A program made the translations under genes and the position numbers. The notes under the pieces were generated by a model. It saw only the letters and a list, made by a program, of their open reading frames with translations, was not told the DNA's origin and made no database searches. DNA of 64,000 bases from a virus, in IMG/VR virus record IMGVR_UViG_3300037205_000062, positions 1 through 64,000 of that record. The stretch is one strand, 5' to 3'. Below are positions 49,901 through 59,392 of this stretch, one piece after another. Positions within the stretch are counted from its first letter, which is position 1, and each line of letters begins with the position of its first letter.

Positions 49901-52900
49901 ATTTCAAAACCGCTCTTATTGGAAGCGTCGAAAGTCTATCTCAATTTACTGATATTTTAAGTAAATTTAATGGTGGTGGAGCAGAAGATATTAGAGGTTA
50001 TCTTGGAGAAATAAAAAGTTCTGGAGGAAGTGGGGCTTATAATAAAGTTATTCAAGAAATTAGAAGTCTATTGACCGAAAAACTTGTATTAGAAAGAAAT
50101 CCTCAAGTAACCAATTTATTAGGTTCTTCTCGCGGCAAATTAGAAGCTCAACAATTAAACATTGATAATGCCGTAAAAAATCAACAATATATTCAAAGAT
50201 TGTTTTTGAATCAAGGGGTTTTGGGTATCCAAAATGTATTAGATGTGCGTCAATCAAATGTTAGAGGAGCTTATAATCAGGAAATGGCAAGAGTTTCTGG
50301 ATATGAAATTAATAGTCCATTATTTGCTCAATCTCATGGGGAAAGAACAGTAGCCCAAAGAGAATATGGAATTAATTTACAAAAAAACGCTATTGAAACC
50401 AGAAACGCTTTAACTAATCTTAATATTGAAACTAATAGAAATTTAGTAGGTTCTTTGGCGCAAAATTTTGATGAAAATTTAGCCAAAAGCGCAAAATCTG
50501 GTAATCTTCCAAATATTACTGGAGAAAAGAATTTGGGTATTAGTGAAAATAGAGCAAATTTAATTACAGCTATTAATACTGGATTAACTAGCGTTCTTAA
50601 AGGTAACGCTGGTGATATTATTAATAAATTTACTGGCGCAAATGGACAATTTAATTTTCAAGCATTTTCTAAATCTGCTGCTCAAGGAGGAAGTAATAAT
50701 CCAGTTATACAAGCTCAAGTTGAAAAGTATTTGAATAGTCAACAATCAATTGATATTCTAAAAACTCTTAATCAATCCGCTCTTAAGCAAAATGAAATTT
50801 TACAAGATTTCAAAGTTAAAAGCGTAGAGGAACAACAAAAACTTACTGCCGCTATTCAAGAAGCAGATTTTAAAAGACAAATTTCTTATTTAGGTGGAAT
50901 ACAAAGTTTATTAGATAGAAATAGCCTTCGTGGAACAATGCGAGATGTTCAAAGAGGTATTTATATGATGTCTAATCCTAACGCTTCTGCTATGACTCAA
51001 TCCATGGGAGCTACAACTTTATTAGAAGCATTAAAGAAAATGAATGTTCCAATGGACATGAGCAATCCTTTAATTAACAAAGCGTTTAGTGTGGGTATTT
51101 CTAGTGGAGCTAGTCTTTTTGGTTCATATAGAGATAAAATCCTTAATAATGTAGCTAGTAAAACTGGAGCCGAAAGTGCTGAAACAGTTGGTCTTTCTCA
51201 AGCATTAGGTATCAATTTACAAGAGGCAGTTTCTAAAATGTTCCAAGCTGAATTTAAACCAGAAGGAAGTATTTCTACTAGTGATGGAGGCTTTATTGAT
51301 TCCGCTGCTTACTTAAAACCTTTTGATGATGGATTAATAGCATCTACAAAATCACTATACGATTTTCCAATAGCTATACAATCTACTATTAATGATTTGA
51401 AAAATGCTGCTAGTGGTATACAAGACGCAAAGGCATCTTATGATACTACCATGAAACAAGTTGATAAACAACTTGAAAATTTAATGCAGTCTATTCAAGA
51501 CAAATATAAAGAAGCTTCACAAAGTCCAGAGCCAGGAAAACAACAAAATATTTTAGGATATGTTAAAGATGTTTTACCAAGTATTATATCTGGGGTAGGA
51601 ATGGCTTTAGCTACAGCTTTTATTAATAGAGGAGGAGGGTTATTTAAAACTGGTTTTAATCTTCTTACTGGTAAACTTTCTAAGAGTACAGTAACCGAAG
51701 GAGAGCAACAGATAGTTAATGCTATTCAATCTAGTGGTAATGGAATTTCTAGTGTTTTAAGAGGAGGTGGGGGCGGTTCTTATTCAATTGGTGGAGAGGG
51801 GACATCTGCTGATTTTGCTTCAGCAAGTGGGGCTTGGAAAAATACTCTCGCTTCTGGTAGAATGAGAATTCATATTCCAACAAATTTACCATCCACTATA
51901 TTAAGCGATTTGGGACAACCAATAAATTCAGGATCAGCGGGTGAATTACCAAAAATTTTTAAATTAAGTTCTATTAATCCACCAAAACTTACTATTCCAA
52001 AATTATTAAGAGTAGGAAATTTACAAAAAGCTTTAGATTTAATACAAAATGATATAGTAAAATCTCAAGGAGAAATTGAAATTTTAACTAAACAATATCA
52101 ATTGAATTTAGAAAAAATAGCCCAAGATATACATTTGGGTAGAAATACTTTAATTAAAATTAATGGAGAAGATGTTAATTTTTCTGGTTGGAAAGGGATT
52201 GGTAAATCAAATATTTTACAAAGACTTTCGGATATGGGAATGTCTTCTGACTCTTTCAAAGAAAATGCTACGAAAAATATTTTAGAGCATGCAAAACAAA
52301 GATTAAATAAACTAGCCGCATTTGAACAAAATATTAAAAATATAAATTTTGATAAAATATCAACAGCTAATTCAGCTAATAGAGCGTCTTTCTTTAGTTA
52401 TCAACAAGGTTCTGTTATTCACGCAAGAGAACAACAATATATAGAACAATTACATAATGATTTTAGAGGACCAGCCATTGCTAATTCTATGGCAGAAAAA
52501 GCCAGAACACCCGCTAATTTATTAAGACAAGATTTACTTCGTAAGAGTATAGAAAATAAACAATTTGAAGCTTGGAAAAGGATGATAGCGAACAATAATT
52601 CTGGTATTCCAGAATATAGTATTAAAGGAAATAATATAAATGATAATATGATTTCTGTTAGAAATACTTCTGGTTTCTCTCAATTACCTTCGAGGTCTAT
52701 TAATGGAATATCTGAATTTATAAAAGATACTAAAGGTATATTATCTAATACTGGTAAATCCATGAATATTCTTCCAACATTATCTGGTGTATTAATGGAA
52801 CAGGCTTGGAAAGGAATCAAATCTTCTTCATTTAATAATAGTTTATTTAACCCATTAAGTTTATCTGGTTTCAAAAATGCTGGAATATTAGGAAAAGGTA

Positions 52901-53889
52901 TACATGGATTAGGTGCCCTTGGTTTAGCTGCTTCTGGATACCAAGCCATTGGAGATTATAAAAATGCTGCTAATGGTGGAAGTTATACACAAGCTACAGG
53001 TAATTTAGCTAATAATTTATTGGGATTTGCTGGACCACTTGGTATGGTTGGTTCTATAGGTAATAGAGTAATTAGTAGTGGAGTTAATAAATTAATTGAT
53101 TATCATTTACAAAGTGTAGAAGGACAAGGATATGGGGGCGTATTAGATATGCAGAGAAAATTAGTAGATGCTCAAAAAAGATGGAAACAAAGAGATGCTG
53201 GTAAAAATCTTATAGCAGCTAATAAGGCTCAAGAATTAGATCAACAAGGAATTTATGAATCATTAGCTAATGATCCTACTCACGCCCAAGGAAGAGCTAG
53301 ACAAGTGTTATCTTCAATTATAGCGCCAGTAAGAGCGGGGTTTAATTTAGATAGAACTCAGTTAAGTACTTTACATGGGATAAGAAATGCTATTTTTAGT
53401 AAAGGTTTTAAGGGGACCGATAAAGATTTTGAAAGTTGGATTGCTAATAATACTGGCGAAGCAGAAAGTAAGCTTACTGGATATTATGGTAAAACATTGC
53501 CCACTTATTTAAATGATAGAAAATATACTGATGGTAATGGTCAAACACATCAAAGATTATTAGCTAGTTCTAATATTTATCCTAATACAACAGTAGCTAA
53601 TGCTCAACAAACAGAACAAAATGGGCAACTTAGTCAAATGATTGATTTATTAAAAGAATTGACTAATTCATCAATTAATGCAGAAGGAGGTAAAACTCTT
53701 GAGCAACATGTAGATTTTGCCACTTTACCTATTAATATAAACGTTAATTCTAATCTTAAGAATTTACCACAAGATACACAAAATTCTATTAATATGGTGG
53801 TAGAAACATTAAAGCAGTCAATTAAAGATTTGAAAGATAGAGTTGCTAAATTGGATGGAACAGTCATCCCAGCTAAAGTAAATAGTTAA
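46987..53889 (+). CDS. Tail tape measure protein
   Basis: This 2,300-residue protein is the tape measure that sets tail length and guides assembly. The N-terminal 400 residues have the conserved tape-measure core (AFGASTAPIFAMGAAFHKLV, AATEFARQGLNVEETLKRTS, TDIINRMTSVDTQFAVSAGD, SVIGNSFKTMFTRLQ). A hydrophobic, possibly membrane-spanning stretch lies at about residues 1530-1550 (LPSIISGVGMALATAFI). Long helical segments make up most of the rest. No lysozyme or peptidase domain was seen. At about 1.5 angstrom per residue, it predicts a tail near 340 nm. Confidence 0.92.
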   Translation: MSQADIIASVGLVPEQSSLNQIEAAVANAVSKGSQRGTQKGLIQGINANAYVQPLGRITGKANEFEKSMAAANARVIAFGASTAPIFAMGAAFHKLVESTIEVQKVMTGINAIFGLGAGNLRTFTSQLFQVANQTGQSFNMAADAATEFARQGLNVEETLKRTSAALILNKISGLDMGEAVSSITSILNGFSKEALNSTDIINRMTSVDTQFAVSAGDLAEALKRVGASANDANVSFNQTLGLITAARQITGREGSVIGNSFKTMFTRLQRPEVLSDLEEAGIKVRDLSGKTLPLIEVLKDLAGTYNSLAASQKSFVSEAVGGVYQINILKGIMRDLSSGVSIYDNAVTAADNSTSAVTKRMEVLNSTLSSGLVRTMNDLALASSNVGNALIGNSMKNGIGFFDNMLKGTIENTNPDNKAPGAQAIQAGIKGLGNFLAGPGVQVGVNIILKLLDRLRDFSMKSGKDLLGLDAGIKERETLEQKYFEILSREKEKVDEIIAGKRTLNELISSTISASVQGGQRENLLRTMAAGAAASTVGKIPINNTSEIPNLFNPVANALYKENVLTGGNARLSYSPLLVSSNNPFGLAAIDSRTQKNATDAVMQHKILGQTTTQIKNGMSVPHLATGIDLSVLLSTFGFLAQMGHSTDNIQKFINVVPQLFSATEKEIYAKRKLVDEFDKMGKDLLTTGKPQTFYGNKFSNLQQVSQSEVVKEIEVFRQQVKEFGGKQDTDRKNIWNTGFKIANWSAFGGAALSQTLGNVSPTAGASAEVLQAGITAAGQALIAFPNKIGKALSVGLAASGVLNALDTFGKGLENQRAAADLELGRLKNVNESLQTLSQTSSNLTNLYNDAGSSVETISRETKKYSETLAALSQLSGGADMARKIALAPSSDARQGVIQDLLGQQSKRAETTASLINAQELFGKRSFFGMNHIPGLQSNEGYVYSNDYEKDSVKQQLVENASVAISNMGDDFKTALIGSVESLSQFTDILSKFNGGGAEDIRGYLGEIKSSGGSGAYNKVIQEIRSLLTEKLVLERNPQVTNLLGSSRGKLEAQQLNIDNAVKNQQYIQRLFLNQGVLGIQNVLDVRQSNVRGAYNQEMARVSGYEINSPLFAQSHGERTVAQREYGINLQKNAIETRNALTNLNIETNRNLVGSLAQNFDENLAKSAKSGNLPNITGEKNLGISENRANLITAINTGLTSVLKGNAGDIINKFTGANGQFNFQAFSKSAAQGGSNNPVIQAQVEKYLNSQQSIDILKTLNQSALKQNEILQDFKVKSVEEQQKLTAAIQEADFKRQISYLGGIQSLLDRNSLRGTMRDVQRGIYMMSNPNASAMTQSMGATTLLEALKKMNVPMDMSNPLINKAFSVGISSGASLFGSYRDKILNNVASKTGAESAETVGLSQALGINLQEAVSKMFQAEFKPEGSISTSDGGFIDSAAYLKPFDDGLIASTKSLYDFPIAIQSTINDLKNAASGIQDAKASYDTTMKQVDKQLENLMQSIQDKYKEASQSPEPGKQQNILGYVKDVLPSIISGVGMALATAFINRGGGLFKTGFNLLTGKLSKSTVTEGEQQIVNAIQSSGNGISSVLRGGGGGSYSIGGEGTSADFASASGAWKNTLASGRMRIHIPTNLPSTILSDLGQPINSGSAGELPKIFKLSSINPPKLTIPKLLRVGNLQKALDLIQNDIVKSQGEIEILTKQYQLNLEKIAQDIHLGRNTLIKINGEDVNFSGWKGIGKSNILQRLSDMGMSSDSFKENATKNILEHAKQRLNKLAAFEQNIKNINFDKISTANSANRASFFSYQQGSVIHAREQQYIEQLHNDFRGPAIANSMAEKARTPANLLRQDLLRKSIENKQFEAWKRMIANNNSGIPEYSIKGNNINDNMISVRNTSGFSQLPSRSINGISEFIKDTKGILSNTGKSMNILPTLSGVLMEQAWKGIKSSSFNNSLFNPLSLSGFKNAGILGKGIHGLGALGLAASGYQAIGDYKNAANGGSYTQATGNLANNLLGFAGPLGMVGSIGNRVISSGVNKLIDYHLQSVEGQGYGGVLDMQRKLVDAQKRWKQRDAGKNLIAANKAQELDQQGIYESLANDPTHAQGRARQVLSSIIAPVRAGFNLDRTQLSTLHGIRNAIFSKGFKGTDKDFESWIANNTGEAESKLTGYYGKTLPTYLNDRKYTDGNGQTHQRLLASSNIYPNTTVANAQQTEQNGQLSQMIDLLKELTNSSINAEGGKTLEQHVDFATLPININVNSNLKNLPQDTQNSINMVVETLKQSIKDLKDRVAKLDGTVIPAKVNS

Positions 53890-53895
53890 AATTTT

Positions 53896-55584
53896 ATGTC
53901 ATTTAACTTAGAAGGTATAAGTACAGGATTATTGGGTTATTCATTAAGGAAGGAATTTTTTAGTGATTCTATTCCTTATAGAGAGGTAGAAACATTCAAT
54001 TTTGAATTTTATTCGACTGATATTTCTGGGTTAAGTCCATATAATATTCAAACAAATATCTACAATTATTTTACTGGTATTTATAGCGGAAATATTGATT
54101 GTAAAATTTTTGGAATCCCTACGGAATTTCAGTTTCCATCTGATAATATTAGAACAACTAAATTTGATGTTTCCGTAGAAGTTAGACGTGTACCATCTAA
54201 TCTAACTGGATATACTGAACTTAACACTTCAACTTATTCAGGATTAAATTATAGTTTTTTTTCAGGATATTCTACTTACTTATTAGATTTCAAGGAAGAT
54301 TTTACTTTTGATCAAAATGAAAATGGACATCAATCATTTAATCATACAGTATCATTTGGTTTAATTACGGGTGGGAAAACGGCAGCAATGCAAATTATTT
54401 CTGGTATTTTTGGAAATGATTTTCGTACTCCATTTGGTTTATCGGTGTTTATTAGTGGCATTAGTGGAGCAAATCCAGCAAATGTACAAAATTATTATAC
54501 TGAAAGTTATGATTTAATAAAAAATAGTTATTCATTTAATAAAAAAAGAGATTTTTATCCCAGTGACGCAACTACATTTACATATAATCTTATTCATTCC
54601 ATGAGTTTACAAGCAAATGGAGTATTTGATATTACTGAAAAATGCGATTTACAAGGTAAAGTAAGTTTTTTACAAGCAACTCAAGGATTAAATTTATTAT
54701 ATAATAATTCAATATCAAGATGTACTGATTTTTATAATATGTATAATTCTGCTATAGCCCAACCTGGAGAACCAAATTCCATTGCTCCATTATCTATTAC
54801 TCCCAGAAAATATGTTCAAACTTATAATATACCAAGTTTATCGGCTTCTTATGAAATTACATATACTAATGATCCAGAATTTCAGAATGGAGGTGATAGT
54901 GAAGAAGAAATTATTGAATTAAATGTAGATGAAAAAAATATTGTTACAATTACGGATAAATACACATTTACTTTTAATAAAAGAAATCTTAATTTCCAAG
55001 GCGCTTATGCATTATTAACTGGAGCATTTACTACATCTCCTTCGGCTATATCTGGATATTATGCACAAAGTTGTTTTTATCAACCCTCTTGGCCAATTAA
55101 TATGATAAAAATGGATATAACATGGCCATATAATAAACATCAATCAACTATTGATTTATCTTATTCTAATAATCCTCGTTTTGATGTAACCATTAATAAT
55201 GTCTTATTCAAGTCTTTGGATTATACTATTACTAATTTAGTACCAGTTGATATTGTTCAAGAATATAAGATAATAAATAGGCCAAATAAGTTAAGTGTAT
55301 TAAATTATGCGTATCAAAGCGAAAAAGGAGCCATAACTGTTAATATAAACGCTGGTATTGGTCGTCAAACTAATGAATTTGTGACTGGTTTTAGAACTGA
55401 TATTGCTACATATTTATTAGCCCTGTATCAATATTCAATTACTTTATTTTGGCAACAATTTAGTAATGTATTACCGATTAGTTTTACATATTTTCTATCA
55501 GATATTAAGTATAATATGAATAATGATGGGTCATTAAATATGAATGTACAATTTACATATACATACAAAAAATATCTTGCTTAA
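53896..55584 (+). CDS. Distal tail-like protein A
   Basis: This 562-residue beta-rich protein directly follows the tape measure, where the distal tail protein is expected. It contains FTFDQNENGHQSFNHTVSFG, matched by FTQNEDGTVDVSHQISAKG in the next gene product. Both share strand-rich patterns with frequent SG/TG turns, so the two appear to be distant paralogues. No enzyme motif was seen. A baseplate-ring role is inferred from gene order. Confidence 0.6.
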   Translation: MSFNLEGISTGLLGYSLRKEFFSDSIPYREVETFNFEFYSTDISGLSPYNIQTNIYNYFTGIYSGNIDCKIFGIPTEFQFPSDNIRTTKFDVSVEVRRVPSNLTGYTELNTSTYSGLNYSFFSGYSTYLLDFKEDFTFDQNENGHQSFNHTVSFGLITGGKTAAMQIISGIFGNDFRTPFGLSVFISGISGANPANVQNYYTESYDLIKNSYSFNKKRDFYPSDATTFTYNLIHSMSLQANGVFDITEKCDLQGKVSFLQATQGLNLLYNNSISRCTDFYNMYNSAIAQPGEPNSIAPLSITPRKYVQTYNIPSLSASYEITYTNDPEFQNGGDSEEEIIELNVDEKNIVTITDKYTFTFNKRNLNFQGAYALLTGAFTTSPSAISGYYAQSCFYQPSWPINMIKMDITWPYNKHQSTIDLSYSNNPRFDVTINNVLFKSLDYTITNLVPVDIVQEYKIINRPNKLSVLNYAYQSEKGAITVNINAGIGRQTNEFVTGFRTDIATYLLALYQYSITLFWQQFSNVLPISFTYFLSDIKYNMNNDGSLNMNVQFTYTYKKYLA

Positions 55585-55586
55585 TT

Positions 55587-57227
55587 ATGAGTAATCAAAT
55601 TTCAGTAGTATATAACGGAAATGTTCTTTATCCAGTTCCATTTGTAACGCAAGACTATAAATTTATTGATTATAATGGTAATCGCTGGGGTAACGTATTA
55701 GAAATTACCCTTAATGGTATTTTAAGTGGAATTAATTCTACTGGAAATGTCGCCCAAATTACCAATATTTTTGCCACACAATTTGGTAATCTTCAGGTTT
55801 ATCAAGGTAATCCTTTAAGCGGGGCATCTGGAACTTTAATTTATAATTGGCCAAATGTTATTATTAATGAAATTTCATTTCCTCAATCTCATTATTATGG
55901 AACAACTGCTATTCCATATGTTATAAAGGCTCATAGTTTTAATGTTCCAAGTGGTGTAACCGATCCCTCAAATCAATATTCGTTTACACAAAATGAAGAT
56001 GGAACAGTAGATGTTTCTCATCAAATATCAGCCAAAGGAATAAGAAATTCTACAAGCGCATTAAATAATGCTGTTAATTTTGTACAACAATTTACGGGAA
56101 AACAACCCTTTCAAAATTGTGCTACACAATTTGTTCCAAGTGGGAGCGGTCTTCTTATTAGTTTAAATGAAAAAATTGATAGGGCAAATGGAGCTTATAT
56201 GGTTACTGAACAATATAAGTATTCAACTGGTTTTTCTACTCCATATACTCAAATATCAGATTTAACTATTAATGACTCATTAGATCAAACTTATCTTTTA
56301 ATTGATTATAATGTTAAATTTAAGGGTTCGCCTGTTTATAATAATATTTCAGCTTTGAATCTAGCTATTGCTAGTGGTTTTAATGAAATGAATGATATTT
56401 CTGGATTTGGAGTGGCAAGTGGATTATTGGTTCAAATTACATCGGAAATTATAAGAAATAGTGGAGATGCTTCGATTGAAGTTAAATACTCTTATTATTC
56501 AGGTTATACGTTAGCAGATTTAACTGGATTTTTTGATTATAATGTAACATTGAAAAAGGATTTAATTATACCAAAAGAAACTTGGGAAGTTAAGGGTGAA
56601 TATACTTGTCGTGGGCCAATTATTTATAGACTTCAACAATTAAATGCTTTCAAACAAACTTGTAGTGGAAATTATAGAAATATGTTATTAGGTTTAATTA
56701 GTGGCGCTCCAATTTGGACTGGTTTTCATACAAGTGGGAATTTATTATCTAACAATGCAATAGTCTCAATTAATGAAAATACTGGTATGGCAACTTTTGA
56801 AGCTTCTTTAACAGTTGATGATGGAGCTGATCCTACGAGTTTAGCTAATTCAAGATATGAAATACAAATGCAACCTGGAAAATGGGAATTTGAATTGATG
56901 CCCGCCGCAAATATTGAAGGGCATTATATAGTTCAAGATTTACAGATGCAAAGTCAAAGTAAAATAAATATATCTTTATCTGCTGTATCTCAATTTCCAG
57001 CTAGTGGATTACCAATTTTATCTGGATATTTAAGTCAATTATCAGGTATATATCTTAAAAGTGGTTTTATGATTGAATCGCAATATCAAACAGGCATTAA
57101 TGATTTGTCTTGCGAATCTCATTTTATAGGTCAAGATAATTTTAATACAGGATTATTAAATATTAAGATGGTTGGTAGCAATAACTTTAACTTTGTAAGA
57201 TCATCGGGTTTTTCATTCGGATACTAA
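55587..57227 (+). CDS. Distal tail-like protein B
   Basis: This 546-residue protein starts 2 nt after the previous stop. It shares the segment around FTQNEDGTVDVSHQISAKGI (about residues 131-150) and general design with the 53896 product. Two internal halves both hold a KFKGSPVY / KGEYTCRGPI-like strand, hinting at internal repeats. A structural tail-tip role is likely but is assigned by context only. Confidence 0.55.
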   Translation: MSNQISVVYNGNVLYPVPFVTQDYKFIDYNGNRWGNVLEITLNGILSGINSTGNVAQITNIFATQFGNLQVYQGNPLSGASGTLIYNWPNVIINEISFPQSHYYGTTAIPYVIKAHSFNVPSGVTDPSNQYSFTQNEDGTVDVSHQISAKGIRNSTSALNNAVNFVQQFTGKQPFQNCATQFVPSGSGLLISLNEKIDRANGAYMVTEQYKYSTGFSTPYTQISDLTINDSLDQTYLLIDYNVKFKGSPVYNNISALNLAIASGFNEMNDISGFGVASGLLVQITSEIIRNSGDASIEVKYSYYSGYTLADLTGFFDYNVTLKKDLIIPKETWEVKGEYTCRGPIIYRLQQLNAFKQTCSGNYRNMLLGLISGAPIWTGFHTSGNLLSNNAIVSINENTGMATFEASLTVDDGADPTSLANSRYEIQMQPGKWEFELMPAANIEGHYIVQDLQMQSQSKINISLSAVSQFPASGLPILSGYLSQLSGIYLKSGFMIESQYQTGINDLSCESHFIGQDNFNTGLLNIKMVGSNNFNFVRSSGFSFGY

Positions 57228-57295
57228 GTCCCAATTTATATTCGCCTTTATATCTATTTACATGTATAATAAGTTATGGTTTTAAGTGGGAATAT

Positions 57296-57302
57296 GTGTA
57301 AT
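57296..57302 (+). promoter_or_regulatory. Late motif GTGTAAT with conserved leader
   Basis: Followed after 12 nt (start to start) by TTGGTAAAAGG, exactly as at 44812. It drives the hub and fibre genes at the right end of the window. Confidence 0.6.
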
Positions 57303-57307
57303 CTATC

Positions 57308-59362
57308 TTGGTAAAAGGTATGAATTTAAACAGTTTTCTTACTTGCCTGAATGTTAATGGAATTGTTAGTGGAAATTCCATTCAAGGCGTTTATACCTTC
57401 TCTAGCGGAGATTCTAATCTTATTTATAATAATTTGTATCCTACTGGAAATATGTATTATAGTGGTTTGGTATCTACTATTAGTTACCCACTAATAAATG
57501 TAGGTCAACCAATATCAAATTCATATTTTAGTGGTACTCAACTTTTTAGAATAGGATATACTTCTTCAGGAGACTTTGGTTTATTGTTAGATATTCAATA
57601 TGATAGTTGTTCTAAACAAAATTTAGTTGATTATTGTTTATTATCCTCAAATACTCTTAATAATTCTGGTAAAAATTTTACACTGACCATTAATGATGCT
57701 AATAGATTAACTTTAAAAACAAGTGGCGGATATTATTCAACAGTATCTCAAGAATTGACGGAGCATGATTTAGTTTATTTTAGCATGGCTCAACATCAAT
57801 ATTTAACTTTTGGTGTATTTAATGTTGCTAATAATTATTTTTATAGTAATCAAATTAATTTAGGTGGGCCAATTCTTAATTCGGATATAGTTTATATAGG
57901 TGGCGAATTTAATAATTTTACTTCTACAGGATTCTTTGGTACTATTAATAATGCGGTATTATTTTGTCAGGCTCCATCTAATCTTAATATATGTGTTAAT
58001 TGTTATTTAACTACTGGTTATATTATCAATAGTAATACCCAAACTGTAAATGTGCCACAAATTACTGGATTTTTTTATTCTGGTATTCAAACTAGTTATC
58101 AAACTACTGGAATCGCTTCTGGTATTATTTCAAAAGTAAATGGTGGAACTATTAATTTGGAATTTGGAACAGCATCTACTTCTGGAATAACAAGTGGTTT
58201 ATTAGTTTCGGCATTATATGGAACTACGGGTTTGAACATTAGTCAACCTTCTTATCAATTTTTTCAAGATACTGGTATTGTTAATACTTATAATAAATTT
58301 GAATTAGCATTTGGAACTTCTTTACAATCAGGAGACGCTCTTGAAATTTATACATATTATTATCCAATACCTAATATTGGAACACAATTAATTGGTTTTG
58401 AAGTACCAGCTAATAGTGGCATAATGCAGTTAATAGTAAATGGTGTTGATGAAACTCTTAATGTTGATTATACCATTGTTAGAAATCAAGTAAGTGGTTT
58501 TTATTCTAACGATGTTTTAGCTTTTGACAGTTTAAATTCTCAATCAGTAATAGTTAATTTTAGCGGTGTTTTTAACAATATTTTTACTGGAAGTTCTGGG
58601 GTAAATTCAATATTAAATGTAACTGGTTTAAGTGGTGTTTGTTATAGTAATACTTATTATCCTAGTTTTGGATATGATATTTTCTTAAATGGGCAAAAAC
58701 TTATTTCAGGATATGAATATGGTATACAAACAACTGGAGTTTCTGGATTTAGTGTTAATATTTCGGGTGTAGAAATTTTAAATCCTACTAATAATGGTAT
58801 TGATAATGCTGAATTGGGATTTATACCTCAATTTAATAATATTATTTATTTTTTGAGTGGAGTCACTCAAACTACTCAAACGGTAACTGGAATAGCTGGA
58901 TTTTCTGAACAAGTATGGGTTAATGGTGTTAGGCAAATAAGAAATATTGATTATTTTATTTATAATCCGTGTTCGACGGTAAGTGGATTAAATAATATAA
59001 ATTTACCATTTAAATTTTATAATAATGATCAAGTGGCATGGAACTTTAACTATCCTCCAATAATTTTAAATTATTCTGGATATTTACAGACTGGTAATGG
59101 AAATTTAAGTGGATTTTATTCTTGGTCAAACATAAACAGTGGTATTTTTATTAGTGGAATTTATCCTTCTGGATCATTTATAGAAATTTGGGCTAACTAT
59201 AATAGTGGATTATTTAATTTAATAAATAATATTGATGTGTTATCAACTGGATTTTCTTATAATATAGGTGTGCCAATTCACGGAGTTTATGGTATTCAGA
59301 CACGTTATCATAGTGGAAATTTAATTGGAGATTTTAGTAGTGGATATTATATAAGTTATTAA
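57308..59362 (+). CDS. Baseplate/fibre protein with LamG-like and beta repeats
   Basis: The protein has 684 residues from TTG 57308, or 680 from ATG 57320; the start is uncertain because the AAAAGG lies too close to the ATG. Residues about 75-225 look like a concanavalin/laminin-G fold (FRIGYTSSGDFGLLLDIQYD ... FFGTINNAVLFCQAP). Residues about 375-600 hold three copies of a fibre repeat with VNG...DY (LIVNGVDETLNVDY, IFLNGQKLISGYEY, VWVNGVRQIRNIDY). Such proteins bind sugars or form tail-tip appendages. The next frame begins 30 nt after the stop. Confidence 0.65.
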   Translation: MVKGMNLNSFLTCLNVNGIVSGNSIQGVYTFSSGDSNLIYNNLYPTGNMYYSGLVSTISYPLINVGQPISNSYFSGTQLFRIGYTSSGDFGLLLDIQYDSCSKQNLVDYCLLSSNTLNNSGKNFTLTINDANRLTLKTSGGYYSTVSQELTEHDLVYFSMAQHQYLTFGVFNVANNYFYSNQINLGGPILNSDIVYIGGEFNNFTSTGFFGTINNAVLFCQAPSNLNICVNCYLTTGYIINSNTQTVNVPQITGFFYSGIQTSYQTTGIASGIISKVNGGTINLEFGTASTSGITSGLLVSALYGTTGLNISQPSYQFFQDTGIVNTYNKFELAFGTSLQSGDALEIYTYYYPIPNIGTQLIGFEVPANSGIMQLIVNGVDETLNVDYTIVRNQVSGFYSNDVLAFDSLNSQSVIVNFSGVFNNIFTGSSGVNSILNVTGLSGVCYSNTYYPSFGYDIFLNGQKLISGYEYGIQTTGVSGFSVNISGVEILNPTNNGIDNAELGFIPQFNNIIYFLSGVTQTTQTVTGIAGFSEQVWVNGVRQIRNIDYFIYNPCSTVSGLNNINLPFKFYNNDQVAWNFNYPPIILNYSGYLQTGNGNLSGFYSWSNINSGIFISGIYPSGSFIEIWANYNSGLFNLINNIDVLSTGFSYNIGVPIHGVYGIQTRYHSGNLIGDFSSGYYISY

Positions 59363-59392
59363 TATGAAAAGATTTTGTATAAAAAAGCGTAA

